NCBI GenBank assembly: GCA_938074585.1
Contig: CALJEW010000103.1
Coordinates: 1 to 11,690 of the forward strand
Reading direction: 5' to 3'
Length of the DNA stretch: 11,690 nucleotides
Source of the DNA: an uncultured Rhodospirillales bacterium
GTDB taxonomy: Bacteria; Pseudomonadota; Alphaproteobacteria; Rhodospirillales; Casp-alpha2
In this document: positions 6,706 to 11,690 of the stretch, piece after piece
How positions within the stretch are numbered: the first letter of the stretch is position 1
Layout: the number at the start of each line of letters is the position of its first letter
Position numbers and translations under genes: made by a program
The notes under the pieces: generated by a model
Told to the model about the DNA's origin: nothing
Database searches by the model: none
Seen by the model: the letters and a program-made list of their open reading frames with translations, nothing else

Positions 6706-7608
6706 ATGTTACATTCTCAACTTAGGTCATTTCACGCCGTCGCCAGTGAAGGCGGGTTTACCGCCGCATCAAAAGCAATTCATGTTGGTCAACCTACAAT
6801 ATCCACTCAAATCATGGCGTTAGAGAATCAATATGGTGTGACTTTGTTTCACAGGCGAGGTCGAAATGTGAAGCTGTCTGATAGTGGGATGGCGCTATTT
6901 CGGATAAGTCAACGGATCCTGAGTTTAGAAGAAGAAGCGCGTGATTTATTAAAAAATTATGGCGGTCTTTTGACTGGAGACCTTAAAGTTGGTGCTGTTG
7001 GCCCTTATCATGCTACTGAAATGCTAGCGCAATTTAATGAAAACTATCCCGGCATCAACTTGTCTGTGACACTTGGTAATTCCATGAAAATGGTAGATTC
7101 ATTGATGGACTATTCCGTGGATGTTGCGGTCCTGGCCCATACGGAAGGGAACCCGGCAATATATGCGCGCCCGTTTAGTCGGCATCCAATTGTAATTTTT
7201 GTAAATAAATCTCATGCGCTGGCGGACCAAAATCAAGTCCGGTTAGAAGAATTGCAAGGTGAACGATTTGTGCACCGTGAAGTGGGGTCGACGACCCGAC
7301 TTGCTTTTGAGGGCGCATTAAGAGACGCAGATATTAACGTCGATACGGTAATGGAAGTAGGAAGTCGAGAAGCCGTTTGGTTAGCTGTAGAGCGTGGTAT
7401 TGGAATAGGTGTTGTTTCAGATATTGAGTTTAACCCTCATCCGAATTTAAAAACTCTAACAATCTCAAACGCAGAAATTTATACAACAGCCCATGTGACT
7501 TGTCTGAAAGATCGTAAGGAATCTAAAATCATCAAGATATTTTTCGATATCGCAGAACAAATGAAAAAAGAAAAGTCATTATTCTATACATCGCTCGATA
7601 TTAAATAA
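6706..7608 (+). CDS. LysR-family regulator, phosphonate-associated type
   Basis: A 300-residue transcriptional regulator. The start at ATG 6706-6708 gives the standard family beginning (MLHSQLRSFHAVASEGGFT) with a GGAAAA site; an upstream TTG would add 24 unrelated residues. The winged helix-turn-helix covers about residues 5-65 (TAASKAIHVGQPTISTQIMALE as the recognition region, then LFHRRGRNVKLSDSGMALF). It is followed by a linker helix rich in E/A and an effector-binding domain from about residue 90 that starts GDLKVGAVGPYHATEML. The GPYH element and HRRGR wing resemble the LysR group tied to aminoethylphosphonate catabolism (TIGR03339-like), from memory. Divergent from the dehydrogenase and phn genes, it probably controls that operon in response to a phosphonate or a breakdown product. 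Confidence 0.9.
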   Translation: MLHSQLRSFHAVASEGGFTAASKAIHVGQPTISTQIMALENQYGVTLFHRRGRNVKLSDSGMALFRISQRILSLEEEARDLLKNYGGLLTGDLKVGAVGPYHATEMLAQFNENYPGINLSVTLGNSMKMVDSLMDYSVDVAVLAHTEGNPAIYARPFSRHPIVIFVNKSHALADQNQVRLEELQGERFVHREVGSTTRLAFEGALRDADINVDTVMEVGSREAVWLAVERGIGIGVVSDIEFNPHPNLKTLTISNAEIYTTAHVTCLKDRKESKIIKIFFDIAEQMKKEKSLFYTSLDIK

Positions 7609-7641
7609 GCGACTTATACTTATTTGCCAGCACTAAACTTA

Positions 7642-7797
7642 TCACTTAGTTTTGGAAACCTTCACCTTTTCCTTAATGACGTAAGCAAGAAACAATGCAC
7701 CATTATTGTGTTGAACGCCTAAAGTCAGCAAGGGGTCAATTTCGGAAGTTTTCATAGGCACTGAAACACTTCCCGTTAGGCCCCCAGCAGCGCACAT
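7642..7797 (-). pseudogene. Orphan 51-residue coding remnant, family unknown
   Basis: The 7609-7929 gap between lysR and the M81 gene holds one protein-like frame: ATG 7795-7797 to TGA 7642-7644. The peptide begins MCAAGGLTGSVSVPMKTSEI and goes on with DPLLTLGVQHNNGALFLAYVIKEK, which reads like the C-terminal end of a folded protein. There is no ribosome site and the frame closes 5 codons upstream, so it is probably the tail of a gene whose front was lost. It lies downstream of the M81 gene on the same strand. I cannot name the family. The rest of the gap shows only short repeats: TAAGTTGATTT at 7804-7814 and 7873-7883, and a 7-bp inverted repeat at 7807-7829. Confidence 0.35.
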
Positions 7798-7929
7798 GCG
7801 TGTTAAGTTGATTTACAATACCAATCAACCAAAAGCATTTCCAAACTTTTCGTTTTTATCACTCCGATCCTCTAAGTTGATTTGTGTTAAAATCAGCCAA
7901 TAAAATTCGGAGCTAACGTCTTTTTACTA

Positions 7930-9414
7930 TTACCAAGGACGCTTTTCGTTCAAAATCCCAGGGCTAGAATCAAGTGGCCAGACTGGACGAGCAACCTTGG
8001 TATAAGGAAACTTGGTAAAATCCCAGATCAGGCAGCCTGGGCTGGCGGTATAAATAATCTTTTCTGAAATCAGGGCGTATGAGCCATAAAAATGCTGCAT
8101 GGATTTAACCACCAGCAATTTTTTTATAGAAACATCAACGCCGAAGTCTGTAAAAAATGCAGGGTGTGTATTTTGTGCCCGGGAAGAGTGGACGATAAAA
8201 TCAACACCGTCACTATGAACCAACGCGGCATCCCCCATGTATCCTTTGGACCCCCCAAGGGATTCGACATAATAGTCTTTTCTAATTTTCATAACCTTAA
8301 CGCGAAGATCAAGTGGTCTTCCCGACGATGGCCCAGTTTTACCCCCAAGCCGTAAGTCAAACTCAGCCCCTTCACCAGCACCACAGCATATTTGTGCTGC
8401 GACAGGATCCCATATACCACCGACAGCAACATCCTTGATACCCTGCTCGATCAAACGCGAAACGATAAACATGGAATCGCCTGCGGCACCAGCGCCAGGG
8501 TTATCCGCCATATCAGCCAGAACAACTGGCCGACCCTCAAATACAATAGCTTCATTGATGGCTTTTTCCATGTCCAAAAATTGTGGTGTGATTTCATCAC
8601 GCATATTCCATAATTCATGCGCCAAGTTTTTTGCCAAATTGCGTCCAAGGTCAGGCTGATTGTCAGTAACTACAATGACACGTGCCCCCACTTCCGCCAC
8701 GTCTGCCCACGGAAATCCATGACCTAAGGAAATTGAAAGAACATCATCAGTTTTTTCCAACTCTACCATTCGATCAACGAAGTTACTCATAGGATCTCGG
8801 GTTGTATGGAAAACACCGATCATCTGGCAGTCATGAACCGCAATGTGTGGCGCGCACTTACCATTGAGCGTGGCTTCCATAATTGTCCACAGCTCCTCAG
8901 CCCGTGCTGCAAAGTCGGTGTGAGGATATTCCTTGTAAATTACCAGCGCCGTAATTTCGTCGATGAACTGGCGCGAGATATGGCAGTGTAGGTCAAATTC
9001 AACACCAATAGGAATGTCAGGGCCGACAACACTGCGGATATGATGTACAAGATCACCCTCACAATCATCATATCCCTCAGCAACCATAGCTCCGTGTAAA
9101 CTGAGCATCACCGCATCAACCGGCATGGCAGCTTTTAGGTCAGTGACAATTTCATCGCGGTATGTCTCGTGGGTTTTTTTAATAACCAATCCTGATGGTG
9201 TCGCAAAAGTACAGAGGCTTTCTATGACCTCCCAACCACGCGCCCGTGCACGATCACGCCAAATCACCAGCGGCACACCAAACATGTTGATGGCTTCAGG
9301 ATGATTGCCACCACGAACCAAATATGTTTCCTCGAATGCTTGTGTATCGGTTGGCAACGGCCCACGAGTGTGGGTTTCTGTGCCCAAGCAGGCTGTAAAT
9401 ATTTTTAACGTCAT
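7930..9414 (-). CDS. M81-family metallopeptidase (MlrC-like, microcystinase C family)
   Basis: A cytoplasmic 494-residue protein of full family length. The N-terminal half carries the conserved run SLHGAMVAEGYDDCEGD at about 105-121, then the predicted zinc ligands D141 and H143 in FDLHCH and H165 in EYPHTD. The D-x-H plus 22-residue spacing to the second histidine is the same as reported for MlrC. A C-terminal domain contains DMADNPGAGAAGDS near 300, GGIWDPVA, and the ending RPVWPLD. M81 enzymes hydrolyse linear peptides or amide-like small molecules; most members are not linked to microcystin, and the natural substrate here is unknown. The start has a GGGGAAG site that lies within the last codons of the preceding Sel1-repeat gene, 4 bp upstream, so translation is probably coupled. 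All ligands are present, so it should be active. Confidence 0.9.
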   Translation of the reverse strand: MTLKIFTACLGTETHTRGPLPTDTQAFEETYLVRGGNHPEAINMFGVPLVIWRDRARARGWEVIESLCTFATPSGLVIKKTHETYRDEIVTDLKAAMPVDAVMLSLHGAMVAEGYDDCEGDLVHHIRSVVGPDIPIGVEFDLHCHISRQFIDEITALVIYKEYPHTDFAARAEELWTIMEATLNGKCAPHIAVHDCQMIGVFHTTRDPMSNFVDRMVELEKTDDVLSISLGHGFPWADVAEVGARVIVVTDNQPDLGRNLAKNLAHELWNMRDEITPQFLDMEKAINEAIVFEGRPVVLADMADNPGAGAAGDSMFIVSRLIEQGIKDVAVGGIWDPVAAQICCGAGEGAEFDLRLGGKTGPSSGRPLDLRVKVMKIRKDYYVESLGGSKGYMGDAALVHSDGVDFIVHSSRAQNTHPAFFTDFGVDVSIKKLLVVKSMQHFYGSYALISEKIIYTASPGCLIWDFTKFPYTKVARPVWPLDSSPGILNEKRPW

Positions 9415-9418
9415 ATTT

Positions 9419-9778
9419 TTACTTCCCCATTTTACTTAAACTGATGATATCAGGTACAGATCTTTCTAGGTCTACGTTGCTCACCAAATACCCCTCAAGG
9501 GCACTGGGATCCCCTTGTTTCACAGCAAGTCTGCAACATTTCACCGCAGTCTTATAGTTCTGTAGAACACCTTTTCCTTCGTTATACATAGCACCCAGAA
9601 TACTTTGAGCATCGGCATTCCTTTGTTCGGCAAGAGGTGTCCATTCACGCATAGCAGTTGTGAAGTCACCACTATTAGCAGCAGCTTGACCCTTTTGGAA
9701 ATCAGCACTTTCAGTATCACCTATACTTCCAAGAAGTAGTGTGATGGTTAGACAGAGTGTTGTGGTGAGGTTTTTCAT
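9419..9778 (-). CDS. Short exported Sel1-repeat protein
   Basis: A 119-residue protein beginning with a Sec-type signal sequence (MKNLTTTLCLTITLLLGSIG, likely cleaved after ESA near residue 25). The mature part opens with the usual Sel1-like entry helix (DFQKGQAAANSGDFTTAMREW, continuing PLAEQ), then one good repeat with LGAMYNEGKGV and NYKTAVK, and a second that degrades (CCRLAVKQGDPSALEGYL). After about residue 95 the pattern is lost and the sequence ends in LSKMGK. Family members usually have several more repeats, so this copy is short and possibly truncated. Sel1 repeats are protein-binding scaffolds; no enzymatic role is expected. It is the first gene of a two-gene unit with the M81 peptidase; a functional link is not shown by the sequence. 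Confidence 0.75.
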   Translation of the reverse strand: MKNLTTTLCLTITLLLGSIGDTESADFQKGQAAANSGDFTTAMREWTPLAEQRNADAQSILGAMYNEGKGVLQNYKTAVKCCRLAVKQGDPSALEGYLVSNVDLERSVPDIISLSKMGK

Positions 9779-9836
9779 ACAACGGCTTTAGCAGAAGTTG
9801 TGTGGAATGGAAAATTACAAACAAATTGTTTTATTT

Positions 9837-10007
9837 TTAGTCGATGTCTTCAACATCAACTCCATACTCTGATATCTGTTCACCAGAACAACAGGGTGAG
9901 ATATTGATTCCACATTTGACGCATTGCTTATGCCCACGATCCCCAGTTAAACTTGTAGATAAAATACAATGCCGAAAATTATGGTCATAACTATTCCAGT
10001 CATCCAC
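9837..10007 (-). CDS. Small Cys-rich (zinc-ribbon-like) protein
   Basis: From GTG 10005-10007 (or TTG 10008-10010 next to it) to TAA 9837-9839, about 56 residues. The peptide starts VDDWNSYDHNFRHCILSTSL, continues GDRGHKQCVKCGINISPCC, and ends in an acidic tail (EYGVDVEDID). The C-x2-C and later CC, with nearby His, suggest a small zinc-binding fold. It starts inside and in a different frame from the end of the preceding membrane-protein ORF, an overlap common in phage genomes. A GAGAG stretch upstream may serve as ribosome site. The function is unknown. It is among decayed mobile-element genes, so a phage origin is the best guess. Confidence 0.5.
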   Translation of the reverse strand: MDDWNSYDHNFRHCILSTSLTGDRGHKQCVKCGINISPCCSGEQISEYGVDVEDID

Positions 10008-10159
10008 CAATTAGTCTTTACTCTCATTAGGTCTTGGTATGCTTTAAAACCGGCTATAAGTGTATGAATAGGTTCACCACCTTGAACTCGTTTCTCATAA
10101 TAGGCTTATATTACAACCGGACATAAAACTTTAATTTCAGTCAAAAGAATTTTCCTCAT
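9947..10159 (-). pseudogene. Small tail-anchored membrane protein with in-frame TAA
   Basis: Reading from ATG 10157-10159, the frame gives MRKILLTEIKVLCPVVI, then TAA (10106-10108), then without a shift AYYEKRVQGGEPIHTLIAGF and KAYQDLMRVKTNWWMTGIVM with a C-terminal membrane helix ending FGIVFYLQV and TAA at 9947-9949. The part after the internal stop is clearly protein-like: an amphipathic helix then one membrane segment. No alternative start follows the internal stop until an ATG at residue 42, so the gene is either broken by a nonsense change or starts at an unusual codon. It overlaps the Cys-rich ORF. It resembles small phage membrane proteins but I cannot name it. Confidence 0.45.
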
Positions 10160-10213
10160 ATTTAAAGGGTTTAGCTACGGGGTCTACTTTTCCCAATTTC
10201 TGCCAAAACGTAA

Positions 10214-10504
10214 TGGGTGACGGCTATCCATTCAACACCAGTAGGGAAAGCGATGTTCCAGATGATGAGCGTCTTAGCTGAATTTGAACGATCTATGATC
10301 CAGGAGCGGGTTAAAGCGGGCTTGGCGAGAGTAAAAAAGCACGGCACAAAATTAGGCAAACCGCTCGGTCGTCCTAAAGTGACAGGTAAAATCGAGAAAG
10401 CAGTTCTGAACGCAAGAGCAGAAGGAACCGGTAAGCGCAAAATAGCGAAGCAGCTTAGTATCGGTGTTAGAACTGTAAACCGGATAATTTCGGATGCCGC
10501 CTGA
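10214..10504 (+). pseudogene. Serine recombinase (resolvase/invertase) C-terminal fragment
   Basis: About 96 residues. The frame opens after a TAA at 10211-10213, and the first start is GTG 10217-10219. The sequence STPVGKAMFQMMSVLAEFER, then SMIQERVKAGLARVKKHGT, is the end of the catalytic domain and the long E helix of resolvases; KLGKPLGRPKV and a C-terminal helix-turn-helix (KRKIAKQLSIGVRTVNRII) follow. The N-terminal catalytic domain with the active serine, about 100 residues, is absent, and I find no trace of it in the other plus-strand frames upstream. The piece could still bind DNA if translated (an ATG exists at 10253) but cannot recombine. It is the mark of a lost transposon, phage or plasmid segment. 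Confidence 0.85.
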
Positions 10505-10574
10505 TAAATTGGAAAATAGGCGGGTTTGTAAGTTTCACCTCGTGAAGGCGGATGCCCCTAACTGAGAGAAATAG

Positions 10575-10814
10575 ATGGCCAAATTAACACCTAGAATTCT
10601 TGACGAGATCACGGCATCGTTCCATCGAGTTGGTGGCGAAGTGTATTTGGATGAACTTGCTTTGCGCCATCCGCCAACTTTATGCTTATTTCTGGGCAGG
10701 GTACTTCAGGCTGTGATCAAAGCTGGAATACTAAAAACTGCCAACTCAATAAATTTAAATGAAGCGATGGAAGTCGCTAGCGCCCGGTTAGCCAGATTGG
10801 TCGTTGAAGAATGA
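10575..10814 (+). CDS. Small phage-like hypothetical protein
   Basis: A 79-residue protein with a GAGAGAAA ribosome site before its ATG. Residues 7-45 show the pattern RILDEITASFHRVGGEVYLD followed by HPPTLCLFLGRVLQ. This resembles, from memory, short phage and prophage proteins of the form GG-x-YL ... A ... P ... F ... LL-x-KVLP that are often found near small-terminase genes, but I could not verify it. The remainder is a helical Ala-rich C-terminus. It overlaps the next gene by ATGA (10811-10814), so the pair is translationally coupled. It is unlikely to be a shadow, because the ribosome site, composition and overlap all agree. Confidence 0.65.
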   Translation: MAKLTPRILDEITASFHRVGGEVYLDELALRHPPTLCLFLGRVLQAVIKAGILKTANSINLNEAMEVASARLARLVVEE

Positions 10815-10981
10815 CTAAAATTTATTTATGCCCAATCAAAAATAACCCCGATTTACCCGCATTTTTCCAAGAGCATTTGCGGAGGCGCATCGTCGAAAGC
10901 GGTGGTTATTACTGCATCGCTTGGCGGCTAATCCGTCGTTACCGCGAAGGTCGATATTGCTTAGCTAATAAAGCTGGGTAA
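10811..10981 (+). CDS. Small basic protein coupled to the preceding gene, probably cut short by a frameshift
   Basis: ATG 10811-10813 overlaps the stop of the previous gene (ATGA). The 56 codons encode MTKIYLCPIKNNPDLPAFFQ, then a strongly basic part with HLRRRIVESGG, WRLIRRYREGRY and ANKAG, ending at TAA 10979-10981. A second protein-like frame begins exactly here in the -1 frame and has no start codon (see next entry), which suggests the two were once one protein of about 125 residues. There is no known family. The Arg/Tyr-rich centre could bind nucleic acid; this is a guess from composition only. Confidence 0.55.
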   Translation: MTKIYLCPIKNNPDLPAFFQEHLRRRIVESGGYYCIAWRLIRRYREGRYCLANKAG

Positions 10982-11178
10982 GGCTATACCTCAACTTCGC
11001 CAAGATACCGGGTGATGAAACCTGGGGCCATTGCGGCTGGCATGGCGGTACTGGCAATAGTGGGCCTAAGACTGCGGAGGTAAAGAAGTGGATAGGTGAT
11101 ACTCAAGGATCAAGGTGGTCTGGGTATCGATTGGAGAAGCTGGAGCAACATTTGCATTTCCAGAGGCTGCTAGATTGA
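10972..11178 (+). pseudogene. Out-of-frame continuation of the preceding gene
   Basis: An open frame of 68 codons from the codon after a TAA (10969-10971) to TGA at 11176-11178, without any ATG, GTG or TTG near its front. The product is strikingly protein-like: VRLYLNFAKIPGDETWGHCG, WHGGTGNSGPKTAEVKKWIG, and a helical end with RLEKLEQHLHFQRLLD. It takes over where the previous ORF stops, one frame away, so a single-base insertion or deletion near 10970 is the simplest explanation. The Gly/Trp/His-rich stretch is unusual and I do not recognise it. Its TGA falls inside the tRNA-Asn fragment, so the gene end may itself have been changed by integration. Confidence 0.5.
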
Positions 11179-11223
11179 CTGTTAATCAGCTTGTCGCAGG
11201 ATCTAGTCCTGCTGCCGGAGCCA
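11174..11223 (+). repeat. 3' half of a tRNA-Asn gene (probable attachment-site scar)
   Basis: The 50 bases fold as the 3' half of tRNA-Asn. The anticodon arm is 11174-11190 with loop CTGTTAA (anticodon GTT at 11181-11183); the outermost stem pair is mismatched. A 5-nt variable loop (11191-11195) follows. The T stem GCAGG/CCTGC is at 11196-11200 and 11208-11212 with a 7-nt loop. The 3' acceptor strand TGCCGGA (11213-11219), discriminator G (as in tRNA-Asn) and encoded CCA complete it. The T loop ATCTAGT departs from the consensus TTCRA at its first and fourth positions, and no 5' half (D arm or TCCGGCA strand) lies upstream; coding sequence is there instead. It cannot make a tRNA. A 3' tRNA half next to an integrase is the usual scar of tRNA-targeting elements. 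Confidence 0.8.
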
Positions 11224-11299
11224 ACACCCCAGTAACGTGGGGGTTACGAGAGTAGTGTATCAGAAACGTGCATAACTATAGGGCGCGAATCTGACGCGC
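11223..11299. other. Two stem-loops between the tRNA scar and the integrase
   Basis: The first is AAC-A-CCCC / GGGG-GTT (11223-11245, one bulged base) with an internal GTAAC/GTTAC dyad, directly after the CCA end. The second is GCGCG (11283-11287) paired with CGCGC (11295-11299) around a 7-nt loop; on the minus strand it falls just 5 nt after the integrase stop. Neither is followed by a long T run, so they are only candidate 3'-end structures. Confidence 0.3.
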
Positions 11300-11304
11300 T
11301 TTCC

Positions 11305-11606
11305 TCATATCGTTGGGCTCGTTGACCTAATTCTCTTAAGAACATCAACCGCTCGTGAGGGTATAAACCCATGATATCTCAAGGTCATATCTAATCGCTC
11401 ATGCCCCATCAAAAGCTGCAAGTCTCCAAGGTCAGCAGAGTGGTAACTGCTAGGTAAGCAAACGTATGCCTTAGATCGTGATCACGCAAAGGTTTAACAC
11501 CTATATCGAAGCATGCTCGCTTCACTATCTTGTTCATCAAAGCACTAGCACTAGTACCATCATTGCTTGCGTAGCGGCTACTCCGCTTCACGAAGGGGGT
11601 GCCATT
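11305..11606 (-). pseudogene. Tyrosine integrase, C-terminal catalytic domain, frameshifted and 5'-truncated
   Basis: Two minus-strand frames together encode the C-terminal part of a phage-type tyrosine recombinase. The first (entering at about 11606) reads NGTPFVKRSSRYA, later LMNKIVKRACFDIGVKPL and RDHDLRHTFAYLAV, which contains the H-x-x-R box. After a one-base shift between about 11430 and 11450, the second continues SADLGDLQLLMGHERLDMTL then RYHGFIPSRAVDVLKRI to TGA at 11305-11307, which contains the LMGH histidine and the RYH tyrosine region. The box I arginine and the whole N-terminal DNA-binding part are missing: upstream, the frame closes at a stop inside an AT-rich palindrome. The gene points toward the tRNA-Asn scar 82 bp away, as expected for an integrase that used that site. 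It is not functional as it stands. Confidence 0.8.
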
Positions 11607-11636
11607 AATATAAAATTATATTTTTTTATTAATGGC
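11601..11636. repeat. AT-rich perfect 10-bp inverted repeat
   Basis: GCCATTAATA (11601-11610) and TATTAATGGC (11627-11636) are exact reverse complements around a 16-nt A/T-only loop, in which further partial pairing extends the stem. It sits exactly where the integrase reading frame is lost. It may be the footprint of a tiny insertion, or an integrase or excisionase binding site. Confidence 0.55.
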
Positions 11637-11656
11637 TTGCAGATTATCTGAATTTG

Positions 11657-11676
11657 AGTACCACAATTAGTCCCAC
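11657..11676. repeat. Pair of AGTNCCAC direct repeats
   Basis: AGTACCAC (11657-11664) and AGTCCCAC (11669-11676) repeat with a 12-bp period and one mismatch. Short, closely spaced direct repeats beside an integrase gene can be arm-type binding sites. With only two copies at the window edge the call is weak. Confidence 0.3.
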
Positions 11677-11690
11677 AGAGTGATTTGTAT

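Noticed and set aside
7603..7625. Possible lysR terminator (AAATAAG/CTTATTT)
   Set aside because: The stem is AT-only with a 9-nt loop and only three T residues after it; it would be unstable.
10171..10440. Minus-strand frame of 89 codons opposite the resolvase fragment
   Set aside because: The plus strand clearly encodes a resolvase E helix and HTH; the opposite frame is a shadow.
11179..11256. Plus-strand frame reading LVAGSSPAAGANTPVTWGLRE
   Set aside because: This is the familiar false translation of a tRNA 3' end; the tRNA-Asn fold explains the sequence.
1..11690. CRISPR array or other tandem repeat array
   Set aside because: No regularly spaced repeats longer than about 11 bp were seen on reading through the window.

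Overview
The window looks like accessory DNA of a moderately AT-rich, Gram-negative proteobacterium, most likely a marine-type alphaproteobacterium. This rests on the style of the phosphonate genes, the Sel1-repeat protein and the phage-like genes, so it is inference and not a taxonomic proof. Intact metabolic genes in the middle are flanked on both sides by decayed mobile-element DNA.

Left flank (1-1690): the tail of an unidentified plus-strand gene; a minus-strand set of small phage-like genes (a gene-transfer/3TM-holin-like gene with a TGA inside it, a two-helix membrane protein ending in PGGEHE, and a 25-codon ORF coupled by an ATGA overlap behind a very strong Shine-Dalgarno); and, head-to-head with the holin remnant, the C-terminal part of what looks like a large phage internal virion protein.

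Core (1861-7608): five minus-strand genes in transcription order: an iron-dependent alcohol dehydrogenase of the phosphonate-associated type, phnD (periplasmic binding protein), phnC (ATPase) and two phnE permeases. Together they make a complete phosphonate ABC importer plus one oxidoreductase. A LysR regulator of the phosphonate-associated type is divergently transcribed and shares a 128-bp intergenic region with the dehydrogenase. No C-P cleaving enzyme (C-P lyase, phnX, phnA, phnY/phnZ) is present, so the imported compound must be finished elsewhere in the genome.

Second metabolic unit (7642-9778, minus strand): a short exported Sel1-repeat protein, 4 bp upstream of an MlrC-like M81 metallopeptidase with its predicted zinc ligands intact, followed downstream by a 51-codon orphan remnant.

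Right flank (9837-11690): two overlapping small minus-strand ORFs (one membrane protein with an in-frame TAA, one Cys-rich), a serine-recombinase C-terminal fragment, a run of small plus-strand phage-like genes ending in a probable frameshift, a 50-nt 3' half of a tRNA-Asn gene (a recombination scar), and a frameshifted, 5'-truncated tyrosine integrase. The geometry of the tRNA piece implies an integrated element on its left side, so the phosphonate and M81 genes may be cargo of an island that used tRNA-Asn as its attachment site. I do not see a clearly new defence or catalytic system. The most informative signals are the tRNA-Asn scar, the minimal importer-plus-dehydrogenase cassette, and small coupled ORFs that were not called as genes.
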